Of a DNA stretch of 64,000 nt, positions 54,254-63,927 are shown one piece after another (the first letter of the stretch is position 1; every line of letters begins with the position of its first letter). Source of the stretch: an uncultured Algibacter sp. (lineage in GTDB: Bacteria; Bacteroidota; Bacteroidia; Flavobacteriales; Flavobacteriaceae); assembly GCA_937958265.1 (NCBI GenBank), contig CALGNX010000026.1, positions 1 to 64,000 on the forward strand. The letters run 5' to 3'. The notes beneath the pieces were generated by a model. It did not search any database and was not told the DNA's origin. It worked only from the letters and a program-made list of their open reading frames with translations. A program made the translations under genes and the position numbers.

Positions 54254-54261
54254 CAAAAATA
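54254..54261 (-). promoter_or_regulatory. Candidate -7 box for rnhB (possibly leaderless)
   Basis: TATTTTTG on the minus strand matches TAnnTTTG and ends 4 bases before the ATG. If used, transcription would begin at or next to the start codon. Confidence 0.35.
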
Positions 54262-54510
54262 AAAAAATAAACAGAAAATCTGTTTTTGTGTTATTATTAT
54301 GCATGCATCATTATTATCCTTTGTTTTTAAGAATATCGTAACATTTATTGTGTTTCGTTCTATAATGTAAATTTTTTGTTGAGTTTTTGTAGGTAAAAAG
54401 GCTTTTTTATTGCATAAAATTTAATGGCTTTTAAATTAACTTAGGTTTTTTTTTGCTTTTTTAACTTTATATCAAGATTTTTGTGGTTGACTAATTCAAA
54501 TAATTATTTT

Positions 54511-57500
54511 ATGAAATTTAAGTTAAACGTGTTGTTAACGCTTTTGGCGTTGTTTTCAATACAAATTTCTGAGGCTCAGGTAAAAGCAGTTTCGGGAAAA
54601 ATATTGGAAGCTAATGGTATGCCTCTGCCCGGCGTAACCATAATAGTTGAGGGTACAAGAAGAGGTGTAACCTCAGATTTTGATGGGAATTTTACAATTT
54701 CCGCTGAAAAAGGAGAAAAGTTAAATTTGAGTTTTATTGGCATGAAAACTCAAATAATAACAGTAGGCGACAAAACTGTTATAAATGTTACTATGTTAGA
54801 AGATTTAGAAAGTCTAGATGCCGTTGTAGTAACAGGTTATCAAAATGTAAAACGAGAAATTTTTACGGGGGCCTCTCAAACCGTTAAAGCTGCGGAAATT
54901 GAATTGGCAGGATTACCAGATATTACCCAATCACTGGAAGGTCGGGCAGCAGGTGTTAGTGTTCAAAACGTTACTGGAACTTTTGGTGCTGCTCCAAGAA
55001 TTACTATTAGAGGTTCTGCATCTATACTTGGAAATGCGGATCCTATTTGGATTGTTGACGGAGTTATACAAGAACAGATTGTTAATGTATCCTTTTCAGA
55101 TTTAGTATCTGGTGATCCCAATACGTTATTGAGTTCTGCCATTGCTGGGTTAAATGCAAATGATATTCAAAGTTTTAATATATTGAGAGATGCATCTGCA
55201 ACCTCTTTATATGGCGCTAGAGCTCAAAATGGAGTTATTGTAATAACTACCAAATCTGGAGGTAAAGATCAAGCACCAACGTTTAGTTATAATGGTGATT
55301 TCTTAATGAGAGACAGACCTAGTTATTCACAGTATAATTTGCTTAATTCACAGGAAACAATATCTATTTATAGAGAATTAGAATCCAAAGGATTTTTACA
55401 ATATCCAGATGTTTTGTCTGGCCGTAATGGCGGTGTTTTCAATATTAGAGCTAATGCTATAAATGTTTTTAACCAAAGTAACGGGGCTTTTGGAATACCT
55501 AATACACCAGAGAGTAGATCGGCTTTTTTACAGCAGTATGAACTGGCAAACACAGATTGGTTTAAAGAGTTGTATAATATGGCACCAACACAAAACCACA
55601 ATATTAGTTTTTCTAGTGGTTCAAAATCTACTAGAACATATGCGTCTATAGGGTATTTTACAGATGGTGGTTGGACTATTGCTGATAGAGTACGTCGTAT
55701 TACATCTAATTTTAGGAATTCTTTCCATCTTAACGATGATAAGTTGATATTTACATTATTGGGTAGCGCAAATGTTGTTAATCAAAACGCACCAGGAACT
55801 ATTGCAAGGCAAAACGATACGTTTTTTGGGGCATTTAATAGAGAGTTTGATATTAACCCGTTTAATTATTCGTTAACAACAAGTAGGGCTTTAAGACCAA
55901 GAAACCAAAATGGCGATTTGGAATATTACAGAGCTAATTGGGCACCGATTAATATATTAAACGAAATAGATAATAATACTCTAGAAATTAATAGAACGGA
56001 TATAAAATTTCAAGGGCAGTTAGCTTATAAAATAAATGATAATTTTACTTATAATTTTTTAGGTTCTGCAAGGTACGTTCAAAATATTGGTGAAAATTCA
56101 GCCAAATCAAGTTCAAATAGGGTTTCAGCTTACAGAGCGGCAGAAAATGCTATTGTAAGAAACGCAAATACATTTTTGTTTGAGGACCCGGATGATCCTG
56201 TAGCTTTACCTCGTGTTGTTCTTCCAACAGGTGGAATTCTAACGGAAACAAAAAATACACTAGCGGCATACACATTAAGAAACTCGCTACAGTATGATAA
56301 AACGTTTAATGATGTACACAATTTAAATGTATATTTTAATCAAGAATATAGACAGGCAGATAGATCATCTTCGTCTTTTACAGGATACGGGTATCAATTT
56401 GATAGAGGAGGAGCTATATTTACAGATCCTGATATATTAAGAAAAGTTATTTTAGAAGGTGATGATTACTTTTTTGCACAGGACACACGCTCAAGAGAAG
56501 TTTCTTTAGCAATGCAGGTTAATTATGATTTTAATAGAAAATATGTTTTAAGTGTTACAGGAAATTACGAAGGTTCTAATAGAGCAGGGGAGTCGGCTAG
56601 TGCAAGATGGTTGCCAACATATTCTATTGGTGGACGATGGAATGTTCATAAGGAAAATTTTCTTGCGAATTCAAGCACGGTATCAAGTTTAGTATTTAGG
56701 CCAAGTTACGGTGTTACGGGCTTATTAAACGATGCTGCTAGTAATAATAGTGCTATATTTCTAAATGAAATAACCGATAGATTCAATCTAGATGATCGTG
56801 AAAATTTTATTAACATTGAAGACTTGCAAAACTCGGAGTTAACCTATGAGCAAACACGCGAACTTAACTTAGGTTTGGAAGTTGGATTTTTTAATGAGCG
56901 TTTACGTACTGTTTTTGACGTATATTCAAGAAGAGGAATAGATTTATTAGATGTGATTAGAACATCGGGAGTAGGTGGAGAATTTTCTAAATTAGGAAAT
57001 AATGCTGAAATGACGACAAACGGTTTGGAATTTCAATTGAACTCAGTAAACATAGATTCGGATAATTTTCAATGGCGTTCTGGATTTAACATATCATTTA
57101 TAGAGCAAGAAATTACTGATTTACAGCAGCGACCAAACGTTTTTTCATTAGTTAACGCTACCGGAAATGCTATTGGTACAGAACGTAATGCTTTGTATTC
57201 TTTTCAATTTGATGGTTTGAATGAGTTTGGTGTTCCAACTTTTGATTTAGGTCAGGACGAATCTGGGGAGGATGTTGATCCAATATCAGGTGTAGATTTC
57301 CAAGCGACAGAAGATATTCTAGACTATTTGGTTTACGAAGGGCCTTCTTTGCCTACTATTACTGGTGGTTTGGCCAATAATTTTAAATACAAAAATTGGA
57401 ATTTCAGTTTCTTTATGTCATTTTCTGCGGGTAATAAAATTCGCTTAGACCCAGCTTATTCTAGTACATATAACGATTTAAGTGTATTTCCAAGAGAATT

Positions 57501-57873
57501 CGTTAATCGTTGGCAAAGCCCAGGAGACGAGGCCTTTACAGATATCCCAGTTATCCCATCAGAATCGCTAATACAATCTGTAGGAGAAACTACGATTACC
57601 AGAGCTTATAATGCTTATAATTATTCTACGGAAAGAGTAGCAGATGGTGGTTTTGTAAGAATGAAAAATATAACGCTAGGGTATACATTTGATGGAAATA
57701 CAGTTAAAAATTTAGGTTTGTCATCACTACGTTTAAATTTACAAGGCACAAACCTGTTTTTATTGCATTCTGATGATAAGTTAGGTGGTCAAGATCCTGA
57801 ATTCTTTAATACTGGGGGTGTAGCTTCGCCAATAACGCGGTCTTATACATTTACACTTAATGTTGGATTTTAA
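54511..57873 (+). CDS. SusC/RagA family TonB-linked outer membrane transporter
   Basis: TonB-dependent importer that pairs with a SusD lipoprotein, 1120 residues. The ATG at 54511 opens the signal MKFKLNVLLTLLALFSIQIS ending SEAQ. Next is a carboxypeptidase-regulatory-like domain (VSGKILEANGMPLPGVTIIV; TSDFDGNFTISA). The plug has SLEGRAAGVSVQNV, ITIRGSASILGNADPIWIVD and LRDASATSLYGARAQNGVIV. The beta-barrel makes up the rest and ends SYTFTLNVGF. Substrate unknown. It is the first gene of a four-gene import locus, with 10 bases to susD. Confidence 0.96.
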   Translation: MKFKLNVLLTLLALFSIQISEAQVKAVSGKILEANGMPLPGVTIIVEGTRRGVTSDFDGNFTISAEKGEKLNLSFIGMKTQIITVGDKTVINVTMLEDLESLDAVVVTGYQNVKREIFTGASQTVKAAEIELAGLPDITQSLEGRAAGVSVQNVTGTFGAAPRITIRGSASILGNADPIWIVDGVIQEQIVNVSFSDLVSGDPNTLLSSAIAGLNANDIQSFNILRDASATSLYGARAQNGVIVITTKSGGKDQAPTFSYNGDFLMRDRPSYSQYNLLNSQETISIYRELESKGFLQYPDVLSGRNGGVFNIRANAINVFNQSNGAFGIPNTPESRSAFLQQYELANTDWFKELYNMAPTQNHNISFSSGSKSTRTYASIGYFTDGGWTIADRVRRITSNFRNSFHLNDDKLIFTLLGSANVVNQNAPGTIARQNDTFFGAFNREFDINPFNYSLTTSRALRPRNQNGDLEYYRANWAPINILNEIDNNTLEINRTDIKFQGQLAYKINDNFTYNFLGSARYVQNIGENSAKSSSNRVSAYRAAENAIVRNANTFLFEDPDDPVALPRVVLPTGGILTETKNTLAAYTLRNSLQYDKTFNDVHNLNVYFNQEYRQADRSSSSFTGYGYQFDRGGAIFTDPDILRKVILEGDDYFFAQDTRSREVSLAMQVNYDFNRKYVLSVTGNYEGSNRAGESASARWLPTYSIGGRWNVHKENFLANSSTVSSLVFRPSYGVTGLLNDAASNNSAIFLNEITDRFNLDDRENFINIEDLQNSELTYEQTRELNLGLEVGFFNERLRTVFDVYSRRGIDLLDVIRTSGVGGEFSKLGNNAEMTTNGLEFQLNSVNIDSDNFQWRSGFNISFIEQEITDLQQRPNVFSLVNATGNAIGTERNALYSFQFDGLNEFGVPTFDLGQDESGEDVDPISGVDFQATEDILDYLVYEGPSLPTITGGLANNFKYKNWNFSFFMSFSAGNKIRLDPAYSSTYNDLSVFPREFVNRWQSPGDEAFTDIPVIPSESLIQSVGETTITRAYNAYNYSTERVADGGFVRMKNITLGYTFDGNTVKNLGLSSLRLNLQGTNLFLLHSDDKLGGQDPEFFNTGGVASPITRSYTFTLNVGF

Positions 57874-57883
57874 AAAAAAAAAA

Positions 57884-59395
57884 ATGAAAAGATATATAAA
57901 ATTTATTCCATTATTTCTACTTGCTTCAGTGGTAAGTTGTGACGATGTATTATCAGAAGTACCCGATAACAGAACCGAAATAGACTCTGCCGAAAAAATA
58001 TCAGAGTTACTTGTGGGGGCATATCCCGAGGCAGGATATGTACCTTTTTTAGAACCGATGTCTGATAATGCAGATGATAAGGGGCCAGCTGCAGAGGAAG
58101 ACGTTAGGATTAATGAAGAAATGTATTTCTGGAGAGATCTTAATGATGATGATGAGGATACGCCTACAAATTACTGGAATCAGGCTTATGCAGCAATAGC
58201 TCATGCAAACCAAGCATTAGCTTCTATTGAAGCGTTAGGAGGAGGCGATGAATTTAGTGCACAAAAAGGAGAAGCGCTTTTATGTAGAGCTTATGCGCAT
58301 TTTACATTGGTTAGTATTTTTTCTAAAAGATACAACCCTAGTACTGCCAACACAGATTTAGGGATACCTTATGTAACAGCACCTGAAACTATTTTATTAC
58401 CACAGTATGATAGGGGTTCTGTTGCAGATGTATATAATCAAATAGAACAAGATCTAGTCCAGGGCTTACCTTTAATAGAAAATAATTACGATGTGCCGGC
58501 GTTTCACTTTACAAGAGAAGCTGCTAATGGTTTTGCATCTCGTTTTTACTTACATTTTGGCAAATGGCAAAAAGTTATTGATTATAGTACAGCGTCTTTT
58601 GGGGCTTCAGGGGTTACTTCTCTTAGAGATGTTTCAGATTTGTATAATAATATTCCGGGAGCACAGCTGAGAATACAGTATTCATCAGCTACCGATCCGT
58701 CTAACTTATTATTGGTATCCGGTGGGTCTGTTTATGCTAGGGGATTCTTCTCTGGTTTGGCAAGATACCAATTAACAAGAAGTTTACAGGCCGATATTTT
58801 TGATACAAGCCCTATCGGTTTGCCATGGGCATACCCACTTCGTACATTCAATGGCGATATAGGTTTAACATTAGCAAAGTATAATGAATATTTTAGATTT
58901 ACTAATCAAGCTGCTGGTATTGGTATACCATTTGTAACTTTTATGGCTATTACTACCGATGAAGTCTTGCTAAACCGTGCCGAGGCGTATGTAATGCTAG
59001 AGCAATATGATAATGCAGTTGCAGATATAAATCTCATGTTTTCAACAAAAATATCAAACTATACGGCAAATAATGTTTTAAGTGCCTCAGATATTGAAGA
59101 TCCAAATGGTGATTTTGTGTTTACTGATACGAATACTTACACACCGTTTTATACTATTTCTTCAAATGGACTTCCTTATATAAATTTATTACTTAATATG
59201 CGAAGATCAATTTTTTATAACGAAGGTTTACGTTGGTTTGATATTAAAAGACATAACATAGAGGTAAGCCATAGAATTACTAATGTTAGTGGTAATACTG
59301 TAGAAATTATTACATTACCAAAAGATGATAATAGAAGAGCGGTACAAATTCCACCAGATGCGCAAGCCTTCGATATTGAATCAAATCCAAGATAA
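57884..59395 (+). CDS. SusD/RagB family nutrient-binding outer membrane lipoprotein
   Basis: 503 residues, partner lid of the SusC-like transporter. ATG 57884 gives MKRYIKFIPLFLLASVVSC with the lipid Cys at residue 19; an in-frame start at 57860 would overlap the susC end. SusD elements: NYWNQAYAAIAHANQALASI, GEALLCRAYAHFTLVSIFSK (TPR helix) and the C-terminal NEGLRWFDIKRHNIEV. Substrate not deducible; no glycoside hydrolase is nearby, so it need not be a polysaccharide locus. Confidence 0.95.
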   Translation: MKRYIKFIPLFLLASVVSCDDVLSEVPDNRTEIDSAEKISELLVGAYPEAGYVPFLEPMSDNADDKGPAAEEDVRINEEMYFWRDLNDDDEDTPTNYWNQAYAAIAHANQALASIEALGGGDEFSAQKGEALLCRAYAHFTLVSIFSKRYNPSTANTDLGIPYVTAPETILLPQYDRGSVADVYNQIEQDLVQGLPLIENNYDVPAFHFTREAANGFASRFYLHFGKWQKVIDYSTASFGASGVTSLRDVSDLYNNIPGAQLRIQYSSATDPSNLLLVSGGSVYARGFFSGLARYQLTRSLQADIFDTSPIGLPWAYPLRTFNGDIGLTLAKYNEYFRFTNQAAGIGIPFVTFMAITTDEVLLNRAEAYVMLEQYDNAVADINLMFSTKISNYTANNVLSASDIEDPNGDFVFTDTNTYTPFYTISSNGLPYINLLLNMRRSIFYNEGLRWFDIKRHNIEVSHRITNVSGNTVEIITLPKDDNRRAVQIPPDAQAFDIESNPR

Positions 59396-59411
59396 TTATA
59401 AAATTACATTC

Positions 59412-60311
59412 ATGAAAAAAATATATCAGAAATTATCAGGTATTCGTGTTTTATTAGTTGTAACCGTTTTAATGGTTACAGCTTGTGAAAACGAGCCTGC
59501 TTTAGAAGCATCTCAAATAGATACATCAACCCCAATATTAAATGATCTAGATAATTGGTTAAGAGGTACTTTCGTCTCGCCTTTTAACATAGAAATTAAA
59601 TATAAATGGAATATTAATAACACAGACGTGGAGCGTTTTTTACACCCACCCTTTGAAAGAAATGTTAGACCGTTGGCCGAGATATTAGAAAGTGTATGGA
59701 TAAAACCGTATAACCAACTGGGCGGGGAAGATTTTATAAAAACTATAGCGCCTAGAGAATTTATATTTACTGGAGGGTTTAATTTTAATCCAGGAGGTAA
59801 TACAATAACATTAGGTATTGCAGAGCAAGGTGCAAGAATTACTTTGTTTAATATAGATCTTTTGGATTTTAGTAGTATTTTATACGAAGAAGATATTGCA
59901 AATGATTTTGATGTGCAATTTGCTGTTACAGGACCTATATCTACTATACATCACGAGTATGGGCATATTTTAAATCAAATTAAGCCTTATGACCCCATTT
60001 TTGATATTGTGAATCCTAATGATTATACATCATCTTGGGCAGATAGAACTAATGAAGAAGCTAGGGAATTGGGCTATATTTCTGCATACGCATCAAGTCA
60101 ACCTAGTGAAGATTTTGTTGAAATGATTGCCTATATGTTAATACGATCTAGTGCTAAATGGGATGCTTTGGTAGATGGCATTGCTAGTGCGGAAGCAAGA
60201 CAAAGCATTAGAAGGAAAGAGCAGTTAATAGTGGAGTATTATCAAGAAAATTTTAACATTAATTTCTATGAGTTACGAGAACTAACTTATCAGGCATTGT
60301 TAGAGATATAG
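59412..60311 (+). CDS. Substrate import-associated zinc metallohydrolase lipoprotein
   Basis: 299 residues. ATG 59412 opens a lipoprotein signal ending MVTAC (Cys27). The zinc site is HHEYGH (His181-Glu182-x-x-His185), with a likely third ligand Glu237 in EDFVEMIAY, a gluzincin arrangement. A family with this HExxH motif is known to travel with SusC/SusD pairs. It is 16 bases after susD in the same transcript. It may cleave a bound peptide or other substrate at the cell surface; the substrate is unknown. Confidence 0.9.
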   Translation: MKKIYQKLSGIRVLLVVTVLMVTACENEPALEASQIDTSTPILNDLDNWLRGTFVSPFNIEIKYKWNINNTDVERFLHPPFERNVRPLAEILESVWIKPYNQLGGEDFIKTIAPREFIFTGGFNFNPGGNTITLGIAEQGARITLFNIDLLDFSSILYEEDIANDFDVQFAVTGPISTIHHEYGHILNQIKPYDPIFDIVNPNDYTSSWADRTNEEARELGYISAYASSQPSEDFVEMIAYMLIRSSAKWDALVDGIASAEARQSIRRKEQLIVEYYQENFNINFYELRELTYQALLEI

Positions 60312-60330
60312 TTAATTACAAAAAATAAAT

Positions 60331-61743
60331 ATGAAACGTATACTTAAAAATAAATTTTTAATACTTTTAGCCTTATCTGGTGTTTTAATGTCGTCTTGTA
60401 GTGAAGATAATACAGAAACTATTTTCGACCAAACGCCAACAGAAAGAGTGAACGCTAAAGTTAGTGAATTAAGAGAATTACTATTATCACAGCCAAATGG
60501 ATATAAAGCTGTTTACTTTACCAAAAATGATGAGCGAGGTGGTTTTACCACATTTATGCAGTTTAATGCAGACGGTACTGTAAGACAGACATCCGATTTT
60601 GATGATGATTCAGCGCTTGCTAACTCAAGTTACGAAGTAAGACTTGGTACGACTATAGAGTTAGTTTTTACAACAAGAAATCATATTACAAAGGGAACAG
60701 ATCCTACAGCAGTAACAGAGGTTATTAACGGTTTTCCTACAGGCCTTGGTTTTTTTGGAACTTCAGTATTTCAATATTTTAGTAACGATAACGGTACAAT
60801 TACTTTTAGAGATAACAGAAATAGTGAAACAGCTTTAATGGTTTTAACACCAACTAATTTTAGCGATTTTGATACGGATAGTCTAGAGGCTGTAAACGCA
60901 CTAAGAGGCCAAATTGAAAACATATCTGTACCTTCAGGAGTATTAACACCAACAAATCATGTTCTTGAAATAAAAAACGATAACGGTGTTGAAAGATATC
61001 AGTTCTCGTATAATGGTACTAGACGTTTTTCAAACGCTATTGGTTTTTCAGAAGTAGAGATTGTTGAGTTAAGTTTTGGAATTGCATATACCGAAGAGGG
61101 AATTACTATAAGTCCTGCTTTAGAAGTTGGTGGAGAATCCTATATTGATTTCTTATATGATGAAGCTACAAATAGTTTTATATCAGAGGTAAATGGAACT
61201 TCTGCAACAATTTTATACGATAGCGCTCCAGCTTTTATTAACCCTAATGACATCGCTGAATTAGAGGAATTGGGACCAACTGGCTTTTTGTTTCGCAGAA
61301 GTTTAGGTGCTAATCCACTAACTAGTGGTAATCATGATGCGTTATTAAACCAAGTGACTGTTGGCGTTCAAGCTATTATTGGTGCTGAATGGTCTGTTGG
61401 AGGTTATCAATTAATTACTGATTTTGAAAGTGATGATTGTGCTACAGTTTTGGTGCTGGAACTTTCTAACATTAACGGGGGTGGTGCTAACGTTTCCTAT
61501 TGTTTTGATAGAGCTGTTATAGCCGATGGTAATTTGTTTTTAAATTATCAAGGGCCAGATGGTTTTGAGTTTCTCGAACCTGCTGTATTACCTCTTATCA
61601 ATTTTCTTGCAGACCCTAATGGGTTAGAGTTTACAAGGCAGGGGTCGTTTACCTCTGATACTAGGAATTTTTCAAACCTTTCTGGAACATTCAGAAATTT
61701 AAGCGAACCATCAATAAGAGTGTATGGTTTGTTTTTCGGATAA
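60331..61743 (+). CDS. DUF4302 domain-containing lipoprotein
   Basis: 470 residues. The signal MKRILKNKFLILLALSGVLM is followed by lipobox SSC (Cys23). The N-terminal part ERVNAKVSELRELLLSQPNG followed by YKAVYFTKNDERGGFTTFMQ matches DUF4302, which is typically found beside SusC/SusD and the HExxH lipoprotein. Probably an accessory surface component of the import machine. It is the last gene of the locus and is followed by a strong terminator. Confidence 0.88.
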   Translation: MKRILKNKFLILLALSGVLMSSCSEDNTETIFDQTPTERVNAKVSELRELLLSQPNGYKAVYFTKNDERGGFTTFMQFNADGTVRQTSDFDDDSALANSSYEVRLGTTIELVFTTRNHITKGTDPTAVTEVINGFPTGLGFFGTSVFQYFSNDNGTITFRDNRNSETALMVLTPTNFSDFDTDSLEAVNALRGQIENISVPSGVLTPTNHVLEIKNDNGVERYQFSYNGTRRFSNAIGFSEVEIVELSFGIAYTEEGITISPALEVGGESYIDFLYDEATNSFISEVNGTSATILYDSAPAFINPNDIAELEELGPTGFLFRRSLGANPLTSGNHDALLNQVTVGVQAIIGAEWSVGGYQLITDFESDDCATVLVLELSNINGGGANVSYCFDRAVIADGNLFLNYQGPDGFEFLEPAVLPLINFLADPNGLEFTRQGSFTSDTRNFSNLSGTFRNLSEPSIRVYGLFFG

Positions 61744-61770
61744 GAGATATTACATGTATTAAATAGTTTT

Positions 61771-61807
61771 AAAAAACCACTAATTTTACAAATTAGTGGT
61801 TTTTTTT
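61771..61807 (+). terminator. Intrinsic terminator of the SusCD locus
   Basis: Stem AAAAAACCACTAATTT (61771-61786) with AAATTAGTGGTTTTTT, three-base loop, T run. It begins 27 bases after the DUF4302 gene. Confidence 0.9.
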
Positions 61808-61857
61808 GTTTAAAATAAAAACTTTTGTCAATCTACATGGATATGGAATTTTGTATT

Positions 61858-61865
61858 TACATTTG
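61858..61865 (+). promoter_or_regulatory. Candidate -7 box for the porin gene
   Basis: TACATTTG matches TAnnTTTG, 17 bases before the ATG at 61883 and overlapping an in-frame upstream GTG region, so the ATG is favoured. Confidence 0.5.
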
Positions 61866-61882
61866 TAGTGGTTAATAAATAT

Positions 61883-63919
61883 ATGAAAAAGGTAATTTAT
61901 TTTTTGTTTTTTGTAGTTCTATCTGTTGGTTTACACGGGCAAAACCTTCCAGAAAGTAAAACGAAGTTAAAGCGAGCAGATTTTAATTCAAGTAGGGGTT
62001 TAGAAGGTTTTGAAACAAATACCAGCACTGCAGATCCTACCAAAAATAATTTAGAGAGTTCAAATGTTGAGAACTTAGATGATGCAAAAGCGAGAATTCA
62101 AGATTATCAAATTATTTCTCATCAAAGAGACACCACTTTTGTAGACACTACCTTATCAATTAAAAAGGAATATAAATTCAACTATTTAAGGCAGGACAAT
62201 TTCGGAACGATTCCCTTTGCAAACCTCGGGCAAACTTATAATAGTTTAACACATAATTTTGAGGCTACCCAAGATATGCCATTATTTGGTGCTCGTGCGA
62301 GGCATTTCAATTATATGGAAATTGAAGACATTGAATATTACCGCGTGCCTACACCGTTAACCGAGTTGTTTTATCGCACCGCTTTTGAGCAAGGCCAATT
62401 GGCAGACGCATTCCTTACCGTCAATACATCACCCCAATTTAATTTTTCATTAGCCTATAAAGGTATGCGCTCAATAGGTAACTATGTGCATTCTATAACA
62501 AGTACAGGTAATTTCAGATTTACTACCAATTACACATCAAAAAATAATCGCTACCAAGCGCGTGGGCATTTTACATTTCAGGATTTATTTAATGAAGAGA
62601 ATGGGGGACTTACCCAGAATAGCGTTGAAAATTTTCAAACAGGAGAAGCAGAATTTTTAGAGCGTCCTATATTAGAAGTTAACTTTGAAAATGCAGACAA
62701 TATATTATTAGGCAGGCGCTTTTATTTAGATCAAAGGTACAATCTGTTTAATAGCAGCCTAGGTAGATTTCTACCAAGTAAGCGTAACGATTCAACATCA
62801 AAAAGTAGGTTGAATGTAAAGCACCTTATGTCGTTTGAAGATAAGTATTATCAATTTCGTCAAACTACAGCAAACGCATCTATTCTTGGAGACGCGTTTA
62901 AATCGCGAGATCTGTCGGATAAAACAACACTCGAGAACTTTTATAACGAATTGCAGCTCGATTTTTATAACAACATATTAGGTAGTCTTCAAGTAAACGT
63001 AAACAATACAAATTATAATTACGGTTATAACAAATTAGTTTTATTAAACCGTAATACTATTTCCAACCGTTTAAAAGGTAATATACTTGCAGCGGGCGGA
63101 AAGTACACAAAAAATTATAAAGCTTTTAAGCTAGATGGAGAGTTACGAACAAACATTTCAGGAGATTTTCAAGGCAATTATTTTAAGTTAAATGGCGAAA
63201 TTGATATAAATCAAGATTTATCCGCGGCTTTAACCATAAACCACAGCTCTCGAGCGCCTAATTACAATACGTTACTTTACCAAAGTGATTATATAAACTA
63301 TAATTGGCAGAATAGTTTTAATAATATCGAAACTCAGAAAATAAGTTTTAAACTAAAGTATAAAGAATTAGCAAATATTACAGGAGACTATTCTACAATA
63401 AATAATTATGTTTACTTTAAGCAAGACGAGGTTTCCTTGCAAGTTCAACCTTTCCAAAATAGCACAGCAATACGCTACCTACGTGTTAAATTTGAAAACG
63501 AAATTAAATTTGGAAAATTCGCATTAAATAATACAGTAATGTATCAAGACGTTCAGTCTACTAGTAATGTTTTAAATGTACCAGAAGTTAATACCAGGAA
63601 CACTTTTTACTTCTCAAGTCAACTATTTAAAAAAGCCCTTTATTTGCAAACTGGAATAACGTTAAATTACTTCACCAAATACTACATGGATGCTTACAGT
63701 CCTTTATTAGCAGAATTTTATGTTCAAAATGAAACAGAAATTGGCGACTTTCCGCGTTTAGATTTTTTTTTAAACGCAAAAATCCGTCAAACGCGCTTAT
63801 ATTTTAAGGTCGAGCATTTCAATGCATCCTTAACAGGTTACAATTATTTTTCAGCACCAACATATCCATATCGCGATTTAGCAATTCGTTTTGGTTTAGT
63901 ATGGAATTTCTTTTTGTAG
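61883..63919 (+). CDS. Putative porin (large outer-membrane beta-barrel)
   Basis: 678 residues from ATG 61883, which opens the signal MKKVIYFLFFVVLSVGLHGQ. After a polar linker, a long series of amphipathic beta strands with aromatic girdles follows (FKLKYKELANITGDYSTINN; FYFSSQLFKKALYLQTGITL). It ends RDLAIRFGLVWNFFL, a typical outer-membrane C-terminal strand. This fits the Bacteroidetes putative-porin family. It has its own promoter box after the SusCD terminator, so it may be independent of the import locus. Confidence 0.87.
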   Translation: MKKVIYFLFFVVLSVGLHGQNLPESKTKLKRADFNSSRGLEGFETNTSTADPTKNNLESSNVENLDDAKARIQDYQIISHQRDTTFVDTTLSIKKEYKFNYLRQDNFGTIPFANLGQTYNSLTHNFEATQDMPLFGARARHFNYMEIEDIEYYRVPTPLTELFYRTAFEQGQLADAFLTVNTSPQFNFSLAYKGMRSIGNYVHSITSTGNFRFTTNYTSKNNRYQARGHFTFQDLFNEENGGLTQNSVENFQTGEAEFLERPILEVNFENADNILLGRRFYLDQRYNLFNSSLGRFLPSKRNDSTSKSRLNVKHLMSFEDKYYQFRQTTANASILGDAFKSRDLSDKTTLENFYNELQLDFYNNILGSLQVNVNNTNYNYGYNKLVLLNRNTISNRLKGNILAAGGKYTKNYKAFKLDGELRTNISGDFQGNYFKLNGEIDINQDLSAALTINHSSRAPNYNTLLYQSDYINYNWQNSFNNIETQKISFKLKYKELANITGDYSTINNYVYFKQDEVSLQVQPFQNSTAIRYLRVKFENEIKFGKFALNNTVMYQDVQSTSNVLNVPEVNTRNTFYFSSQLFKKALYLQTGITLNYFTKYYMDAYSPLLAEFYVQNETEIGDFPRLDFFLNAKIRQTRLYFKVEHFNASLTGYNYFSAPTYPYRDLAIRFGLVWNFFL

Positions 63920-63927
63920 AATAGTAG

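Noticed and set aside
54266-54290. Small hairpin AACAGA/TCTGTT in the rnhB-susC gap
   Set aside because: Six base pairs without a clear role; it lies between divergent genes where no terminator is expected.
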